Shown: positions 46,702 through 56,570, numbered from the stretch's first letter. The stretch: DNA of 64,000 nt from an uncultured Clostridiaceae bacterium (GCA_947577025.1 CANPTO010000009.1:1-64000); one strand, 5' to 3'. Notes: generated by a model from the letters alone, not told the origin. Translations and numbers: made by a program.

Positions 46702-48288
46702 ATGAAATCAAATATATTTAAATATATTTTTATAGTATTTGTAATAGCAATTACAATATATGCAATCTATGCCCTATATTTTAAGGACAAAGAATCAAAA
46801 CAAGAAAATGAAGAAAGTAAAAGGATAGAAATAATAGAAAAAACAGACATAAGGCTAGGAATTTCAAACTATGATACAATAAACCCACTAATAACCAATA
46901 ATAAAGAGATATTAAACATAGACAAGCTAATATTTGAACCACTAATAAATATAACAAAAGACTATAAACTAGAAATGTGTTTAGCAACAGAATGCTCAAA
47001 AATATCAGAAACAGCATATGTAGTAAAAATAGACAATAACAAAAAATGGCAAGATGGAGCTTCCTTAGTATCTAAAGATATAGCCTTTACAGTAGAAAGA
47101 TTAAAAGAAGGAAGAAGCATATACTCATATAATGTAGAAAAAATACAAAATGTAGAAATTTTAGATGACAGTACAGTAAGAATAAACTTAAATACACCAG
47201 TACCATTTTTTGAATACAATTTAGCATTCCCAATTTTACAAAACAACTACTATATAGGAGAGAACTTTTATGAAAGCACAAAAATACCTATAGGAACAGG
47301 AATGTACAAAATTTCCAAAATAGAATCGAATAATATAGTACTAGAAAAAAACGAAAAATGGTGGAATAAAGAAAATGAAAATGCAAAAATAGAAACCATA
47401 AACATAAAGATATTTTCAGAAGTAGGAGAAATATATAATAGTTTCAAACTAGGGAACATAGACATTTTCACAACCTCAAATACATCATTAGAAAACTATA
47501 TAGGAACAATAGGGTATGGAAAATGTGAATATGGAGGAAGAAACTTTGACTACTTAGCATTAAACTGTGAAGACAAAATACTAAAAAATGTAGAAGTAAG
47601 AAAAATGATAAACTATGCAATAGACAAAGCGAGCCTTGTAGCAACAATATACAATAATAATAACTATATATCAAACTTTCCAATAGACTATGGCAATTAC
47701 TTATACAAAGAAAATAATCAAAGTTTAAGTTACAACCAAGAACAAGCAAAAAAAGTATTAGAAGAAAAAGGATGGAGCTATAAAAATAATAGATGGCAAA
47801 AGCAAGAAAACTATAATACAACCAGAATAAATTTAACCCTAACAGTAAATAAAGAAGACGAAAAAAGAATAGCAGTAGCAGAATTTATAAAACAAGAATT
47901 AGAAAAAATAGGAGTAAAAATAACCATAAGTAAAGTATCAGCAAATAACTATAATGCAATATTACAAAACAAAAACTATCAAATGATACTAACAGGAGTG
48001 TACAACTCATACACACCAGATATAACAACATTTTTAGGAAGTGGAAACCTACAAAATTATAATAACGAAGAACTAAATACAATATTAGAAGAAGTAAAAA
48101 CTATAAAAGAAGAAAATTTACTAAAAGAAAAATATAATAAAATTATAGAATTATACAACAATGATATGCCATTTGTTAGTCTATATAGAAATAAAAATAC
48201 AGTAGTAAGAAGTCAAAACCTAGCAGGAGAAATAACACCAAATAACTATTTTAGCTATTACAATTTTTATACTTGGAGTAGAATGTAA
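46702..48288 (+). CDS. Family 5 extracellular solute-binding protein
   Basis: 528 residues. The oligopeptide/nickel-type binding protein fold is seen in I-D-K-L-I-F-E-P-L-I-N near 75, W-Q-D-G-A-S-L-V-S-K-D-I-A-F-T near 115, and R-K-M-I-N-Y-A-I-D-K near 300. It lacks a lipobox; an uncleaved N-terminal membrane helix (about 7-27) anchors it instead, which is unusual for a binding protein. No ABC permease or ATPase is adjacent, so it may serve a remote transporter or act as a sensor. GAGGAG site. Confidence 0.88.
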   Translation: MKSNIFKYIFIVFVIAITIYAIYALYFKDKESKQENEESKRIEIIEKTDIRLGISNYDTINPLITNNKEILNIDKLIFEPLINITKDYKLEMCLATECSKISETAYVVKIDNNKKWQDGASLVSKDIAFTVERLKEGRSIYSYNVEKIQNVEILDDSTVRINLNTPVPFFEYNLAFPILQNNYYIGENFYESTKIPIGTGMYKISKIESNNIVLEKNEKWWNKENENAKIETINIKIFSEVGEIYNSFKLGNIDIFTTSNTSLENYIGTIGYGKCEYGGRNFDYLALNCEDKILKNVEVRKMINYAIDKASLVATIYNNNNYISNFPIDYGNYLYKENNQSLSYNQEQAKKVLEEKGWSYKNNRWQKQENYNTTRINLTLTVNKEDEKRIAVAEFIKQELEKIGVKITISKVSANNYNAILQNKNYQMILTGVYNSYTPDITTFLGSGNLQNYNNEELNTILEEVKTIKEENLLKEKYNKIIELYNNDMPFVSLYRNKNTVVRSQNLAGEITPNNYFSYYNFYTWSRM

Positions 48289-48328
48289 AATAAGTAATGA
48301 ATAGTGAATAATGCAGAATTTATTTATA

Positions 48329-48374
48329 CCGTAGGGGCTTAATCGGTAAGGAATACCGAATTACGCCCAAAAAT
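48329..48374. repeat. REP-like palindrome left of the transposase gene
   Basis: GTAGGGGCTTAATCGGTAAG and CGAATTACGCCC. The matching inverted unit is at 48853-48907. Confidence 0.85.
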
Positions 48375-48384
48375 AGGAGAAAAT

Positions 48385-48840
48385 ATGAATAAAAACAGAA
48401 AAACAATAAGATTAAAAGAATATGACTATTCACAAATTGGAGAATATTTTATTACGCTATGTTCAAAGAATAGAAAATATATATTTGGAGAAATAAATGA
48501 AAATAAAATAATACTATCGAAATATGAAAAAATAGCAGAAAATGTATTAAAAAGAATAAAACAAAATAAAAACATAGAAATAAATAATTATATAATAATG
48601 CCAAATCATATACATATGATTATTAAAATAAAATATGATAAAATAGTTAATCTAAAAGATGTAATATCAACATATAAATCAATTACAACAAAACAAATAA
48701 ATAGAGAACAAAAAATAATAGTATGGCAAAGAAATTATTATGAACATATTATTAGAGATGAAAATGAAAAAGAAGAAATTATAAAATATATAAGATATAA
48801 TGCAATTAATTGGGACAGAGATAATTTGAAAATTAAATAA
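48385..48840 (+). mobile_element. REP-associated tyrosine transposase (RAYT)
   Basis: A 151-residue IS200/IS605-type Y1 transposase gene (COG1943 group). The metal-binding H-x-H is in M-P-N-H-I-H-M-I near 72-79. The catalytic tyrosine is probably in Q-R-N-Y-Y-E-H near 115-121, followed by E-I-I-K-Y-I-R-Y-N-A. It is flanked on both sides by inverted GTAGGGGC REP units, the hallmark of RAYT genes that spread REP/REPIN sequences. Many GTAGGGG units elsewhere in the window are likely its products. GGAG site. Confidence 0.93.
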
Positions 48841-48852
48841 AATGTAGACAAA

Positions 48853-48907
48853 AAGGGCGTAATTCGGTCAATTCTCTTTGGTATTCCTTACCAATTAAGC
48901 CCCTACA
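48853..48907. repeat. REP-like palindrome right of the transposase gene
   Basis: GGGCGTAATTCGG, TGGTATTCCTTACC and AAGCCCCTAC, inverted relative to 48329-48374. Confidence 0.85.
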
Positions 48908-48944
48908 GTTAAAAAATATTTTATATAAAAAATAAGAAAAATAC

Positions 48945-48972
48945 TTGACAAAAATTTATAATACGATATAAT
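48945..48972 (+). promoter_or_regulatory. recA promoter
   Basis: TTGACA at 48945-48950, 16-base spacer, TATAAT at 48967-48972. I see no convincing LexA box nearby. Confidence 0.85.
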
Positions 48973-49018
48973 GAAACAAACAAAAGTTTATAAAACAAAC
49001 ATTTAGGAGGAAAAATAA

Positions 49019-50062
49019 ATGAGTAACGAAAATTCAGAAAAAATGAAAGCACTAGAAGCAGCATTAGGGCAAATAGAAAAACAATTTGGAAAAGGTTCAA
49101 TAATGAAACTAGGTGAATTCCAAGCAATGAGCGTAGAAGCAATACCAACAGGAGCACTAAGTTTAGACATAGCACTAGGAATAGGAGGAATTCCACGAGG
49201 AAGAATAATAGAAGTATATGGTCCAGAATCATCAGGAAAAACAACACTAGCACTACATATGATAGCAGAAGCGCAAAAAATGGGAGGAGAAGCAGCCTTC
49301 ATAGATGCAGAGCATGCACTAGACCCAGTATACGCAAAACACCTAGGAGTAGACATAGACAACCTAATAGTATCACAACCAGACACAGGAGAGCAAGCAT
49401 TAGAAATAGCAGAAGCACTAGTAAGAAGTGGAGCATTAGATGTAATAGTAATAGATTCAGTAGCAGCCTTAGTTCCAAAAGCAGAAATAGATGGAGACAT
49501 GGGAGACTCACACATAGGTCTTCAAGCAAGGTTAATGTCACAAGCACTACGAAAATTAGCAGGAGCAATAAACAAATCAAAATGTGTAATAGTATTCATA
49601 AACCAATTAAGAGAAAAAGTAGGAGTTATGTTTGGTAACCCTGAAACAACAGCAGGAGGAAGAGCACTAAAATATTATGCATCAGTACGTTTAGATATAA
49701 GAAAAGTAGAAAACATAAAACAAGATGGAGAAGTAGTAGGAAATAGAGCAAAAGTAAAAGTAGTAAAAAACAAAGTAGCTCCACCATTCAGAGAAGCAGA
49801 ATTTGATATAGTATATGGAAAAGGAATATCAAAAGAAGGAAACATACTAGACATAGCAGTAAACCTAGACATAATAGAAAAAAGTGGCTCATGGTTCAGT
49901 TATAATGGAGACAGAATAGGTCAAGGAAGAGAAAATGTAAAAAAATATTTAATGGACAACCCAGAAACAGCAAAAGAAGTAGAAGAAAAAATAAGAAGCA
50001 AATTCTCAGAAGCATTCGAAAAAAGCTTAGGAGAAGAAGAACAAGAAGAGGAAGAAGAATAA
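49019..50062 (+). CDS. recA: Recombinase RecA
   Basis: 347 residues, full length. Strand-exchange protein of homologous repair and SOS signalling. Walker [10 protein letters not shown] near 66-74; Walker B V-I-V-I-D-S near 140; L1/L2 DNA-binding loops near 157-165 and 195-210 with [10 protein letters not shown]. The tail is a Glu-rich run. AGGAGG site. No in-frame CGG. Confidence 0.98.
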   Translation: MSNENSEKMKALEAALGQIEKQFGKGSIMKLGEFQAMSVEAIPTGALSLDIALGIGGIPRGRIIEVYGPESSGKTTLALHMIAEAQKMGGEAAFIDAEHALDPVYAKHLGVDIDNLIVSQPDTGEQALEIAEALVRSGALDVIVIDSVAALVPKAEIDGDMGDSHIGLQARLMSQALRKLAGAINKSKCVIVFINQLREKVGVMFGNPETTAGGRALKYYASVRLDIRKVENIKQDGEVVGNRAKVKVVKNKVAPPFREAEFDIVYGKGISKEGNILDIAVNLDIIEKSGSWFSYNGDRIGQGRENVKKYLMDNPETAKEVEEKIRSKFSEAFEKSLGEEEQEEEEE

Positions 50063-50077
50063 CAAAAAACAGAAATG

Positions 50078-50114
50078 TCTAAAATTTAGAAATAAATCTT
50101 AGGCATTTTTTATA
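50078..50114 (+). terminator. recA terminator
   Basis: AAATGTCTAA pairs with TTAGGCATTT (one wobble pair) and a T run follows. Confidence 0.8.
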
Positions 50115-50230
50115 TTCTTAGGAAAGTCATCCGCGATAGTAACGGCTTCAATAGGAGCATCAAATTTGTATTTACATTTTGGACAGATGCAAGCAACTGT
50201 CTTTCCACTTAAAGCAAATGGAAAGAATTA
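50099..50230 (-). pseudogene. Possible gene remnant with zinc-ribbon motif
   Basis: On the minus strand, a 43-codon open piece without a start codon reads A-L-S-G-K-T-V-A-C-I-C-P-K-C-K-Y-K-F-D-A-P-I, ending K-N-I-K-N-A. The C-x2-C knuckle looks protein-like, but upstream in-frame stops and the lack of a start argue for a broken end. It overlaps the recA terminator and a partial family A repeat. The rest of 50231-50463 has a half family D unit and no gene. Confidence 0.3.
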
Positions 50231-50463
50231 AAATCAAACATAATAAAACCGCATTTCTAATTAAAAAGATTTGGGACGTGTCCAAAACTTTACAAACTGC
50301 TAACATAAAAAGAAAATATAAGAATTTCAGAAAAAACTGAAATAGCTATAACATATAAATAATATGATGACAAAAAAGTTATTAGAGAAATTAGAAAATT
50401 AGTACAAATACTTGAAATAAAGCAAATAAATATATATAATAAGGAAAAAAAGGAGCAATAAAT

Positions 50464-51408
50464 ATGAAAAAAATAAGTATAATAATTCCAGCATATAATG
50501 AAGAAGAAGCACTACCATTTTTATACGAAAGACTAGAAAAATTAATGAATGAAATAAGAAATTACGAATTTGAAGTATTATTTGTAAATGATGGAAGCAA
50601 AGATAAAACAATACAATTAATAAAAGAATTAAGAAAAAAAGATGAACGAATATGCTATGTAGACTTTTCAAGAAACTTTGGAAAGGAAATAGCAATGCTA
50701 GCAGGTCTAGACTACGCAAAAGGAGACTCAGTAATATTTATGGATGCAGACCTTCAAGACCCACCAGAGCTAATACCAGAACTAATAAAATATTGGGAAG
50801 AAGGTTATGACGATGTATATGCAAGAAGAAAAACAAGAGAAGGAGAGACATGGCTAAAAAAATTCACATCAAAAATGTACTATAAAGTATTACAAAGTCT
50901 AACAAGAGTACCAATACAAAAAGATACAGGAGACTTTAGACTACTAGATAGAAGATGTGTAAATGCCTTAAAAAAACTAAGAGAATCACAAAGATGTTCA
51001 AAAAGCATGTTTAGTTGGATAGGCTACAACAAAAAAGAAGTGCTATATGATAGAGACCCACGAATTGCAGGAAAAACAAAATGGAATTACAGAAAATTAA
51101 TAGACTTAGCAATAGATGGAATAACATCATTTACTACATCACCACTAAGAGTATCAACATATTTAAGCATACCAACATTTATATTACTAGGAGTATACTT
51201 CATATATGTAATAATAAAATGTATAACACAATCAGTGGCAATACAAGCATTTCAAGCAATAATATTACTAATACTATTTTTCTCAGGAATACAAATAATG
51301 TTATTTGGAATAGTAGGAGAATACCTAGGAAGAATATTCAACGAAACAAAAAATAGACCACTATATTTTGTAAACGAATACAATGGCGAAAAAGAAACAA
51401 ACGAATAA
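50464..51408 (+). CDS. GtrB-like family 2 glycosyltransferase
   Basis: 314 residues. GT-A domain with I-I-I-P-A-Y-N-E-E-E-A near 8, V-N-D-G-S-K-D-K-T near 40, and M-D-A-D-L-Q-D-P-P-E near 93, plus two C-terminal membrane helices (about 230-255 and 265-290). This is the plan of polyprenyl-phosphate hexosyltransferases (GtrB/DPM1-like), which load a sugar on a lipid carrier for wall or teichoic-acid decoration. AAGGAG site. No flippase or acceptor transferase adjoins, though the membrane protein at 52750 might be a partner. Confidence 0.9.
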   Translation: MKKISIIIPAYNEEEALPFLYERLEKLMNEIRNYEFEVLFVNDGSKDKTIQLIKELRKKDERICYVDFSRNFGKEIAMLAGLDYAKGDSVIFMDADLQDPPELIPELIKYWEEGYDDVYARRKTREGETWLKKFTSKMYYKVLQSLTRVPIQKDTGDFRLLDRRCVNALKKLRESQRCSKSMFSWIGYNKKEVLYDRDPRIAGKTKWNYRKLIDLAIDGITSFTTSPLRVSTYLSIPTFILLGVYFIYVIIKCITQSVAIQAFQAIILLILFFSGIQIMLFGIVGEYLGRIFNETKNRPLYFVNEYNGEKETNE

Positions 51409-51410
51409 AC

Positions 51411-51680
51411 TAGCATTGAGGACTGGCCTTGAATGGGTGCCGAAAGAAGGTAGCTTTGGGGACGGTTCGTAATCGGAAACAAGATAGAGAAGAACTTTAA
51501 GTAACAAACAAAAATAATCTGGCTAGATTAGGAACTGTCCCCAATGCGGAAACCAAGCAGAACAACTTATAAGGGTAGAGAAGAACAAGAAGTAAAAAAC
51601 AAAAAGCACCCCCCTTGAGTAATCGAAGATCTCCCAAGAGGGACTGTCCTAAATAGCGGAAACGAAGAGAAAAATCTAAA
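51411..51680. repeat. Interspersed repeat family C, long copy
   Basis: GGTAGCTTTGGGGACGGTTC, AACAAGATAGAGAAG and AATAATCTGGCTAGATTAGG as at 25431-25550, plus additional ACTGTCC...GGAAAC modules repeated at 51536 and 51651. No gene is supported in this 306-base gap. Confidence 0.7.
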
Positions 51681-51714
51681 AATATATAGTAAATATAAAA
51701 AGGAAAACAAAACC

Positions 51715-52729
51715 ATGGAACAAAACGAAAATCAAAACCTAATCCGTCCAGAACTAGAAAACAAACAAGAAGAAAAAATAGAAAACACTCTAAGACCACA
51801 ACTATTAAACGAATATATAGGACAAGATAAAGTAAAAGAAAACATGAAAATATATATAGAAGCAGCTAAAAAAAGAAAAGAGGCATTAGACCATGTTTTG
51901 CTATATGGTCCACCAGGTCTAGGAAAAACAACCCTAGCAGGGATAATAGCAAATGAAATGAATGCAAATATTAAGATAACATCAGGACCTGCAATAGAAA
52001 AGCCAGGAGATTTAGCAGCAATACTAACAGCACTAACAGGAAATGATGTACTATTTATAGATGAAATACATAGGCTAAGCAAAAATGTAGAAGAAATATT
52101 ATATCCAGCATTAGAAGATTATGTACTAGATATAGTAATAGGAACAGGACCTGCCGCAAAATCAATAAGAATAGATTTACCAAAATTCACATTAATAGGA
52201 GCAACAACAAAAGCAGGTTCATTAACAACACCATTAAGAGATAGATTTGGAATAGTAGATAGGCTAGAACTATACTCAGAAAAAGACCTATCAACAATAG
52301 TAAAAAGGTCAAGCAAAATACTAGAAATACAAATAGATGAAGCTTCAAGTATAGAAATAGCAAGACGTTCAAGGGGAACTCCAAGAATAGCAAATAGACT
52401 TTTAAAAAGAGTAAGAGACTATGCATTAGTTTTAGGAAATGGAAATATAACATTAGAAATAACAAAACATGCATTAAATAAACTAGAAATAGACGAAATA
52501 GGACTAGATAATATAGATAGAAAAATATTAGAAACAATGATAATAACATATCGGAGGAAGACCAGTAGGTCTAGAAACACTAGCAACAACAGTAGGAGAA
52601 GAAGTAGACACCCTAGAAGATGTATATGAACCATACTTAATACAAATAGGATATATAACAAGAACTCCAAGAGGAAGAATAGCAACACCATTAGCCTATA
52701 AACATATAGGGGTAGAATATAATGAATAG
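51715..52729 (+). CDS. ruvB: Holliday junction helicase RuvB, one CGG +1 site
   Basis: 337 residues when read through CGG 52552-52554, normal for RuvB, the AAA+ motor of branch migration. Walker [10 protein letters not shown] near 64-72, Walker B F-I-D-E-I-H-R near 115, sensor 1 I-G-A-T-T-K-A near 160, arginine finger in L-R-D-R-F-G near 176. The zero frame after the CGG loses the C-terminal winged helix. Skipping C gives [13 protein letters not shown] and [12 protein letters not shown], both diagnostic. No ruvA or ruvC adjoins. AAAAGGA site. Confidence 0.97.
52552..52554 (+). other. CGG +1 site (ruvB)
   Basis: ACA TAT CGG AGG AAG in the zero frame; TAT GGA GGA AGA CCA after skipping C. Restores the conserved Y-G-G-x-P-V-G-L. 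Confidence 0.97.
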
Positions 52730-52749
52730 AAATATAAAGGAGAAAATAA

Positions 52750-54516
52750 ATGCCAATAATATATATAATTTCAACTCTAGCATTATTTACACTAACAATA
52801 CTACTGAAAAAAACAGAAAAAAAATTAGAAATAATAAAAAGTATAACAATAACTTTAGTATTAATGCTTTCATATAACACTTTGGTATGCTATATATTAA
52901 ACTTAGTAAATATACCAATAACATTAGCTTGCTTATCTATAATCAATATTATAATTTCTATAATATTAGGAATAAAAATTATAAAAAGTAAAAACATACA
53001 AAAATATACTATAAACAAAATTAATATAATAGTAGTACTACTATTTATATCAATAGTAACAATAGTAATGAATATAAACTTTGGAAACCTTACTAAAATT
53101 AGATACATATCTATGGATGCAAGAGAGCACTATAAAGCAGCAAGAGAGTTTTCAGAAAACGAAAATCTTTCAAACAAAGCAGTAACAAATAACACAACAA
53201 CAGGGCAGTTAATGCCAGGAGCATACACAAATGTAGGAATAATATTTAAAGTACTACAGCCATATGTAGGAACAATAAACCTATATAAAGCATTTATCAT
53301 ATTTGAAGCGTTTATATATTTATTAGTAGGATTAATGTTTTATATGTTATTAGAAAAATACTGTAATACTATAAATAAAAAAATAATAGCAATAACATTT
53401 TCAGTGCTATATATATTAGGATATCCTTTAAGTGCCTGGATATCAGGATTTCATTACTTAATATTAGGAATACTATATATACAAACAATTATATACACAA
53501 TAATGGAAAAGCCAAAAATAGAATTCGATTATGAACTATTAATGTTATTTTTATTAAATTTAGGGTTAATATTATCATATTCACTATTTTGTCCATTTGT
53601 ATATTTAGCAGAATTTATATATTACATACAAAAATATAAAAAAGAAAAAAGCAAAATAAAACTATTTTTATCAATATTAGTAACACTAATATTACCAGGA
53701 ATAATAGGAGTAACCTATCTAATAATTCCATCTATTGGAAAAGTAGGAGGATTTATTGCATTAGAAGGTTGGGTATATAAAAACCTATGGTCAAATTTTA
53801 TATTATTTATACCATTTACAATATACTATATATACAAAAATATAAAACAAAAAAAACTAACATTTGATAATATAATATTAATAACTTTATTAACATATAT
53901 GACAATTCTATTTATAGGAACTAAAGTAGAAAAATGTTCAGAATACTATTTTTACAAAAATTATTTTATATTATGGTTAATGCTTATATATACAAGCACA
54001 CAAGGAATGTTACAAATATTAAATGAAAAAAAGGCAAAACATATAGCAAATATATATACAGTAGTATATTTAGTAATATTAGTAACACAAGTATGTAACT
54101 ACAGCAAATATGTTATGGTAAAAGCAGATGACAATCTAAATGAAATTATGGAAATATATAAATTTAACAAAACAATGATATGTGCAAAAAATGCAGAATT
54201 TATAACAAAAGAAGAAATACAACTTTATAAAGAAACGGAAAAAATAATAAAAGATAAGTGGAAAGAACAAAAAGAAATATTATTTGTAACAGACCCAACA
54301 CAAGAAAGATGGATTCAATCATTAACAGGATATATAAATATACTTTTTGACAATGTAGAATATGCAATTCAAAATCTACAGCAAGAAAACTACAAATATA
54401 TTGTAACATTTGAAAACAAAGAAACATATAAAGGGCTTGAAAAATATATAAACAAAGAAAACATGGAGAAAATATATGAAATAGAAAGCGGAAAAATATA
54501 TGAAAGGAAGAATTAA
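52750..54516 (+). CDS. Multi-pass membrane protein, possible GT-C glycosyltransferase
   Basis: 588 residues with roughly ten to twelve hydrophobic segments from residue 1 to about 455, then a soluble C-terminal part. The loop R-Y-I-S-M-D-A-R-E-H-Y near 118-128 holds an acidic residue in the place where GT-C enzymes carry D-x-D/E-type catalytic residues, so a lipid-linked sugar transferase is plausible. It begins 20 bases after ruvB with AAAGGAG and is followed three bases later by queH, so it is part of an operon. Confidence 0.6.
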   Translation: MPIIYIISTLALFTLTILLKKTEKKLEIIKSITITLVLMLSYNTLVCYILNLVNIPITLACLSIINIIISIILGIKIIKSKNIQKYTINKINIIVVLLFISIVTIVMNINFGNLTKIRYISMDAREHYKAAREFSENENLSNKAVTNNTTTGQLMPGAYTNVGIIFKVLQPYVGTINLYKAFIIFEAFIYLLVGLMFYMLLEKYCNTINKKIIAITFSVLYILGYPLSAWISGFHYLILGILYIQTIIYTIMEKPKIEFDYELLMLFLLNLGLILSYSLFCPFVYLAEFIYYIQKYKKEKSKIKLFLSILVTLILPGIIGVTYLIIPSIGKVGGFIALEGWVYKNLWSNFILFIPFTIYYIYKNIKQKKLTFDNIILITLLTYMTILFIGTKVEKCSEYYFYKNYFILWLMLIYTSTQGMLQILNEKKAKHIANIYTVVYLVILVTQVCNYSKYVMVKADDNLNEIMEIYKFNKTMICAKNAEFITKEEIQLYKETEKIIKDKWKEQKEILFVTDPTQERWIQSLTGYINILFDNVEYAIQNLQQENYKYIVTFENKETYKGLEKYINKENMEKIYEIESGKIYERKN

Positions 54517-54519
54517 AAA

Positions 54520-55467
54520 ATGAAACTATTATTGCACACGTGTTGCGCACCATGTAGCATCTATTGCATAGAAACACTAAGAAAAGAAGGAATAGAACCA
54601 ACAATATATTGGTACAATACAAACATACATCCATACACAGAATACAAAGCAAGAAGAGACACATTAAAAGAATATACAAAAAGTATAAACATAAATGCAA
54701 TATTTGAAGAAGAATATGGATTAAATAAATTCTGCAAAAATGTAATAAATAACTTAGAAACAAGGTGTAGCGACTACTGCTATAAAGTACGCTTAGAGCA
54801 AACAGCTAAATACGCAAAAGAAAATGGATATGACGCAATTAGCACAACACTACTTGTAAGTCCATACCAAAAACACGAAATATTGAAAAAACAAGGAGAA
54901 GAAATAGCGAAAAAATATGGAATACAATTCTTATACAGAGACTTTAGAGTAGGATTTAAAGAGGGGCAAACAAAAGCACGTGAGCTAGGGATGTATATGC
55001 AAAAATATTGTGGATGTATTTTTTCTGAGGAAATGTCAAAATCTGCACACCAAAAAAAAGATAAAGAAGAAAGTGCTAGAGCTAACAGGGATACAGAACG
55101 AAGAATAAGACTGTCAGATACAATACCAAATCTCGATTTTAGACCACTAAAAAGAGAAAATGAGGAAGAAATAGACTTTATATATAATATTAAAAAGGAA
55201 AAATATAAAGAAGAAAACAAGAAAGAATTGGACAAAGAAATACTAAATAAATTATTAGAAAGATATATAAAAGAAAATGTAAAGAATATAAAAGTAATTA
55301 TGCTTAAAGAAGAAAAAATAGGATTTTTTGATGGTAAGATTTTAGAAAATAATACTTTTAGAATTGATAATATATTCATATTAAAAGAATACCAAAATAA
55401 AGGAATAGAAACAGCGATTTCTAATGAAATTCTATTTGAAAATGAAAAAGTAGATAAAAGTAAATAA
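54520..55467 (+). CDS. queH: Epoxyqueuosine reductase QueH with C-terminal GNAT-like extension
   Basis: 315 residues. Residues 1 to about 190 are QueH (DUF208), which makes queuosine in tRNA: H-T-C-C-A-P-C-S-I-Y-C at 6-16, R-C-S-D-Y-C near 83-88, Y-Q-K-H-E, and K-Y-C-G-C-I near 165-170 give the Fe-S and metal-binding cysteines. Residues of about 205-315 are extra; V-I-M-L-K-E-E-K-I-G-F-F-D and D-N-I-F-I-L-K-E-Y-Q-N-K-G-I-E-T-A resemble the central strands and acetyl-CoA loop of a GNAT acetyltransferase. QueH alone is about 180-220 residues, so this is a fusion. Confidence 0.88.
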   Translation: MKLLLHTCCAPCSIYCIETLRKEGIEPTIYWYNTNIHPYTEYKARRDTLKEYTKSININAIFEEEYGLNKFCKNVINNLETRCSDYCYKVRLEQTAKYAKENGYDAISTTLLVSPYQKHEILKKQGEEIAKKYGIQFLYRDFRVGFKEGQTKARELGMYMQKYCGCIFSEEMSKSAHQKKDKEESARANRDTERRIRLSDTIPNLDFRPLKRENEEEIDFIYNIKKEKYKEENKKELDKEILNKLLERYIKENVKNIKVIMLKEEKIGFFDGKILENNTFRIDNIFILKEYQNKGIETAISNEILFENEKVDKSK

Positions 55468-55481
55468 ATTATAAGATTATT

Positions 55482-55520
55482 AAGGACTGAATTATTTTCA
55501 TAATTTGGTCTTTTTTTATG
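55482..55520 (+). terminator. Intrinsic terminator
   Basis: AGGACTGAATTAT pairs imperfectly with ATAATTTGGTCT and a T run follows, after queH. Confidence 0.8.
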
Positions 55521-55548
55521 TGATTTTGAATATAAGGAGGGAAAAGAA

Positions 55549-55860
55549 ATGCAAGAAAAAGATTCGATACAAATATTAGAAGAAATGAGAACAGGAATGT
55601 TTTGTAGCATAGAGCTACCATTAACTAATTCAATGAAAAGTGATGTTATATCAATTTATCTAGGAAAAGATAAAGACGGAAGATATAACTTTTTTGATGG
55701 TGGAGGAGCTATTGGAACTTTTAAAATGCCAAAGGAATTTATTATAAAACGAGATATAAAAATAGCAAAGATAAATAGTGAAGAACAGACAAAGGGATTA
55801 TATACAGCATTAAAAAAGCAAGAGATTAAGGACAAGCATAAGTTAAGAGATAGTAGATAA
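55549..55860 (+). CDS. Hypothetical protein, 103 aa
   Basis: No family recognised. A start segment S-I-Q-I-L-E-E-M-R-T-G-M-F-C-S-I-E-L is followed by a beta-rich centre (I-S-I-Y-L-G-K-D-K-D-G-R-Y-N-F-F-D-G-G-G) and a basic helical tail. GGAGGG site and flanking terminators on both sides make it a monocistronic gene. Confidence 0.65.
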   Translation: MQEKDSIQILEEMRTGMFCSIELPLTNSMKSDVISIYLGKDKDGRYNFFDGGGAIGTFKMPKEFIIKRDIKIAKINSEEQTKGLYTALKKQEIKDKHKLRDSR

Positions 55861-55893
55861 ACGAGTTGTAGAAATACAATTCGTTTTTTTGAA
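55857..55893 (+). terminator. Intrinsic terminator
   Basis: ACGAGTTGT pairs with ACAATTCGT, then seven T. Confidence 0.85.
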
Positions 55894-55909
55894 AAATTTT
55901 ATAAAAAGT

Positions 55910-55957
55910 ATTGATATTGATATACATTTTATATATAATATGTATATCAATATCAAT
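55910..55957 (+). promoter_or_regulatory. Palindromic operator-promoter of the AbiE operon
   Basis: Perfect 18-base arms (ATTGATATTGATATACAT at 55910-55927, its complement at 55940-55957) enclose a 12-base centre with TATAAT at 55934-55939. AbiEi antitoxins in characterised systems repress their own promoter by binding inverted repeats, so this is the likely operator. Confidence 0.85.
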
Positions 55958-55971
55958 TACAGGGGGATAAA

Positions 55972-56556
55972 ATGAATAATTATGATAAAATAAAAGAATT
56001 AGTTTTGAATAACAAAGGCATTGCATATGCAAAAGATATAGAAAAGCTTGGTATTCATCCACAATTTTTAAATGATTTAGAAAATAAAGGGTATTTAAAA
56101 AGAATTATGAAAGGAATATATGTTAAAAGTGATGTAGATGTTAATGAATTTTGGCTATTTTCTGAAAGATATAAAAATGGTATATATTCACATAATACAG
56201 CTTTATATTTTTATGGAATGACAGATAGAACGCCAATGAAACTAGATATGACATTTCCGAGTAATAATAGAGTAAAAAATGAATATTTACATATACACTA
56301 TATTAAAAATGAAAATCATAAATTGGGAGCTACAAAATTGAAATTAGAAGATGATACAGAAATAAATATATACAATATTGAAAGAACAATTTGCGATATT
56401 ATCAGGGATAGAAATAAAATTGATCCACAAATATTTAATAGTGCAATGAATGAATATATAAAAAAGAAAAACAAGAATTTAGTATTATTATATGAATATG
56501 CTAAAATTTTTAAAATAGAAAAAATATTAGCACAATATATGGAGGTATTAGGTTAA
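55972..56556 (+). CDS. abiEi: AbiEi-family antitoxin
   Basis: 194 residues. The N-terminal winged-helix (K-G-I-A-Y-A-K-D-I-E-K-L-G-I near 18-31, then G-Y-L-K-R-I-M-K-G-I-Y near 40) and the C-terminal domain with Y-S-H-N-T-A-L-Y-F-Y-G and E-R-T-I-C-D-I-I-R-D are those of AbiEi. It represses the operon and neutralises AbiEii in a type IV toxin-antitoxin and phage abortive-infection system. GGGGG site. Confidence 0.93.
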   Translation: MNNYDKIKELVLNNKGIAYAKDIEKLGIHPQFLNDLENKGYLKRIMKGIYVKSDVDVNEFWLFSERYKNGIYSHNTALYFYGMTDRTPMKLDMTFPSNNRVKNEYLHIHYIKNENHKLGATKLKLEDDTEINIYNIERTICDIIRDRNKIDPQIFNSAMNEYIKKKNKNLVLLYEYAKIFKIEKILAQYMEVLG

Positions 56557-56570
56557 TAAAAAGGAATATA

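Noticed and set aside
48973..49018. LexA operator before recA
   Set aside because: No GAAC-N4-GTTC-type or other clear palindrome is visible between promoter and gene.
51081..51356. Overlapping plus-strand open frame within the glycosyltransferase gene
   Set aside because: No ribosome site, low-complexity Ile/Asn/Thr product, and it lies wholly inside a well-conserved gene in another frame.
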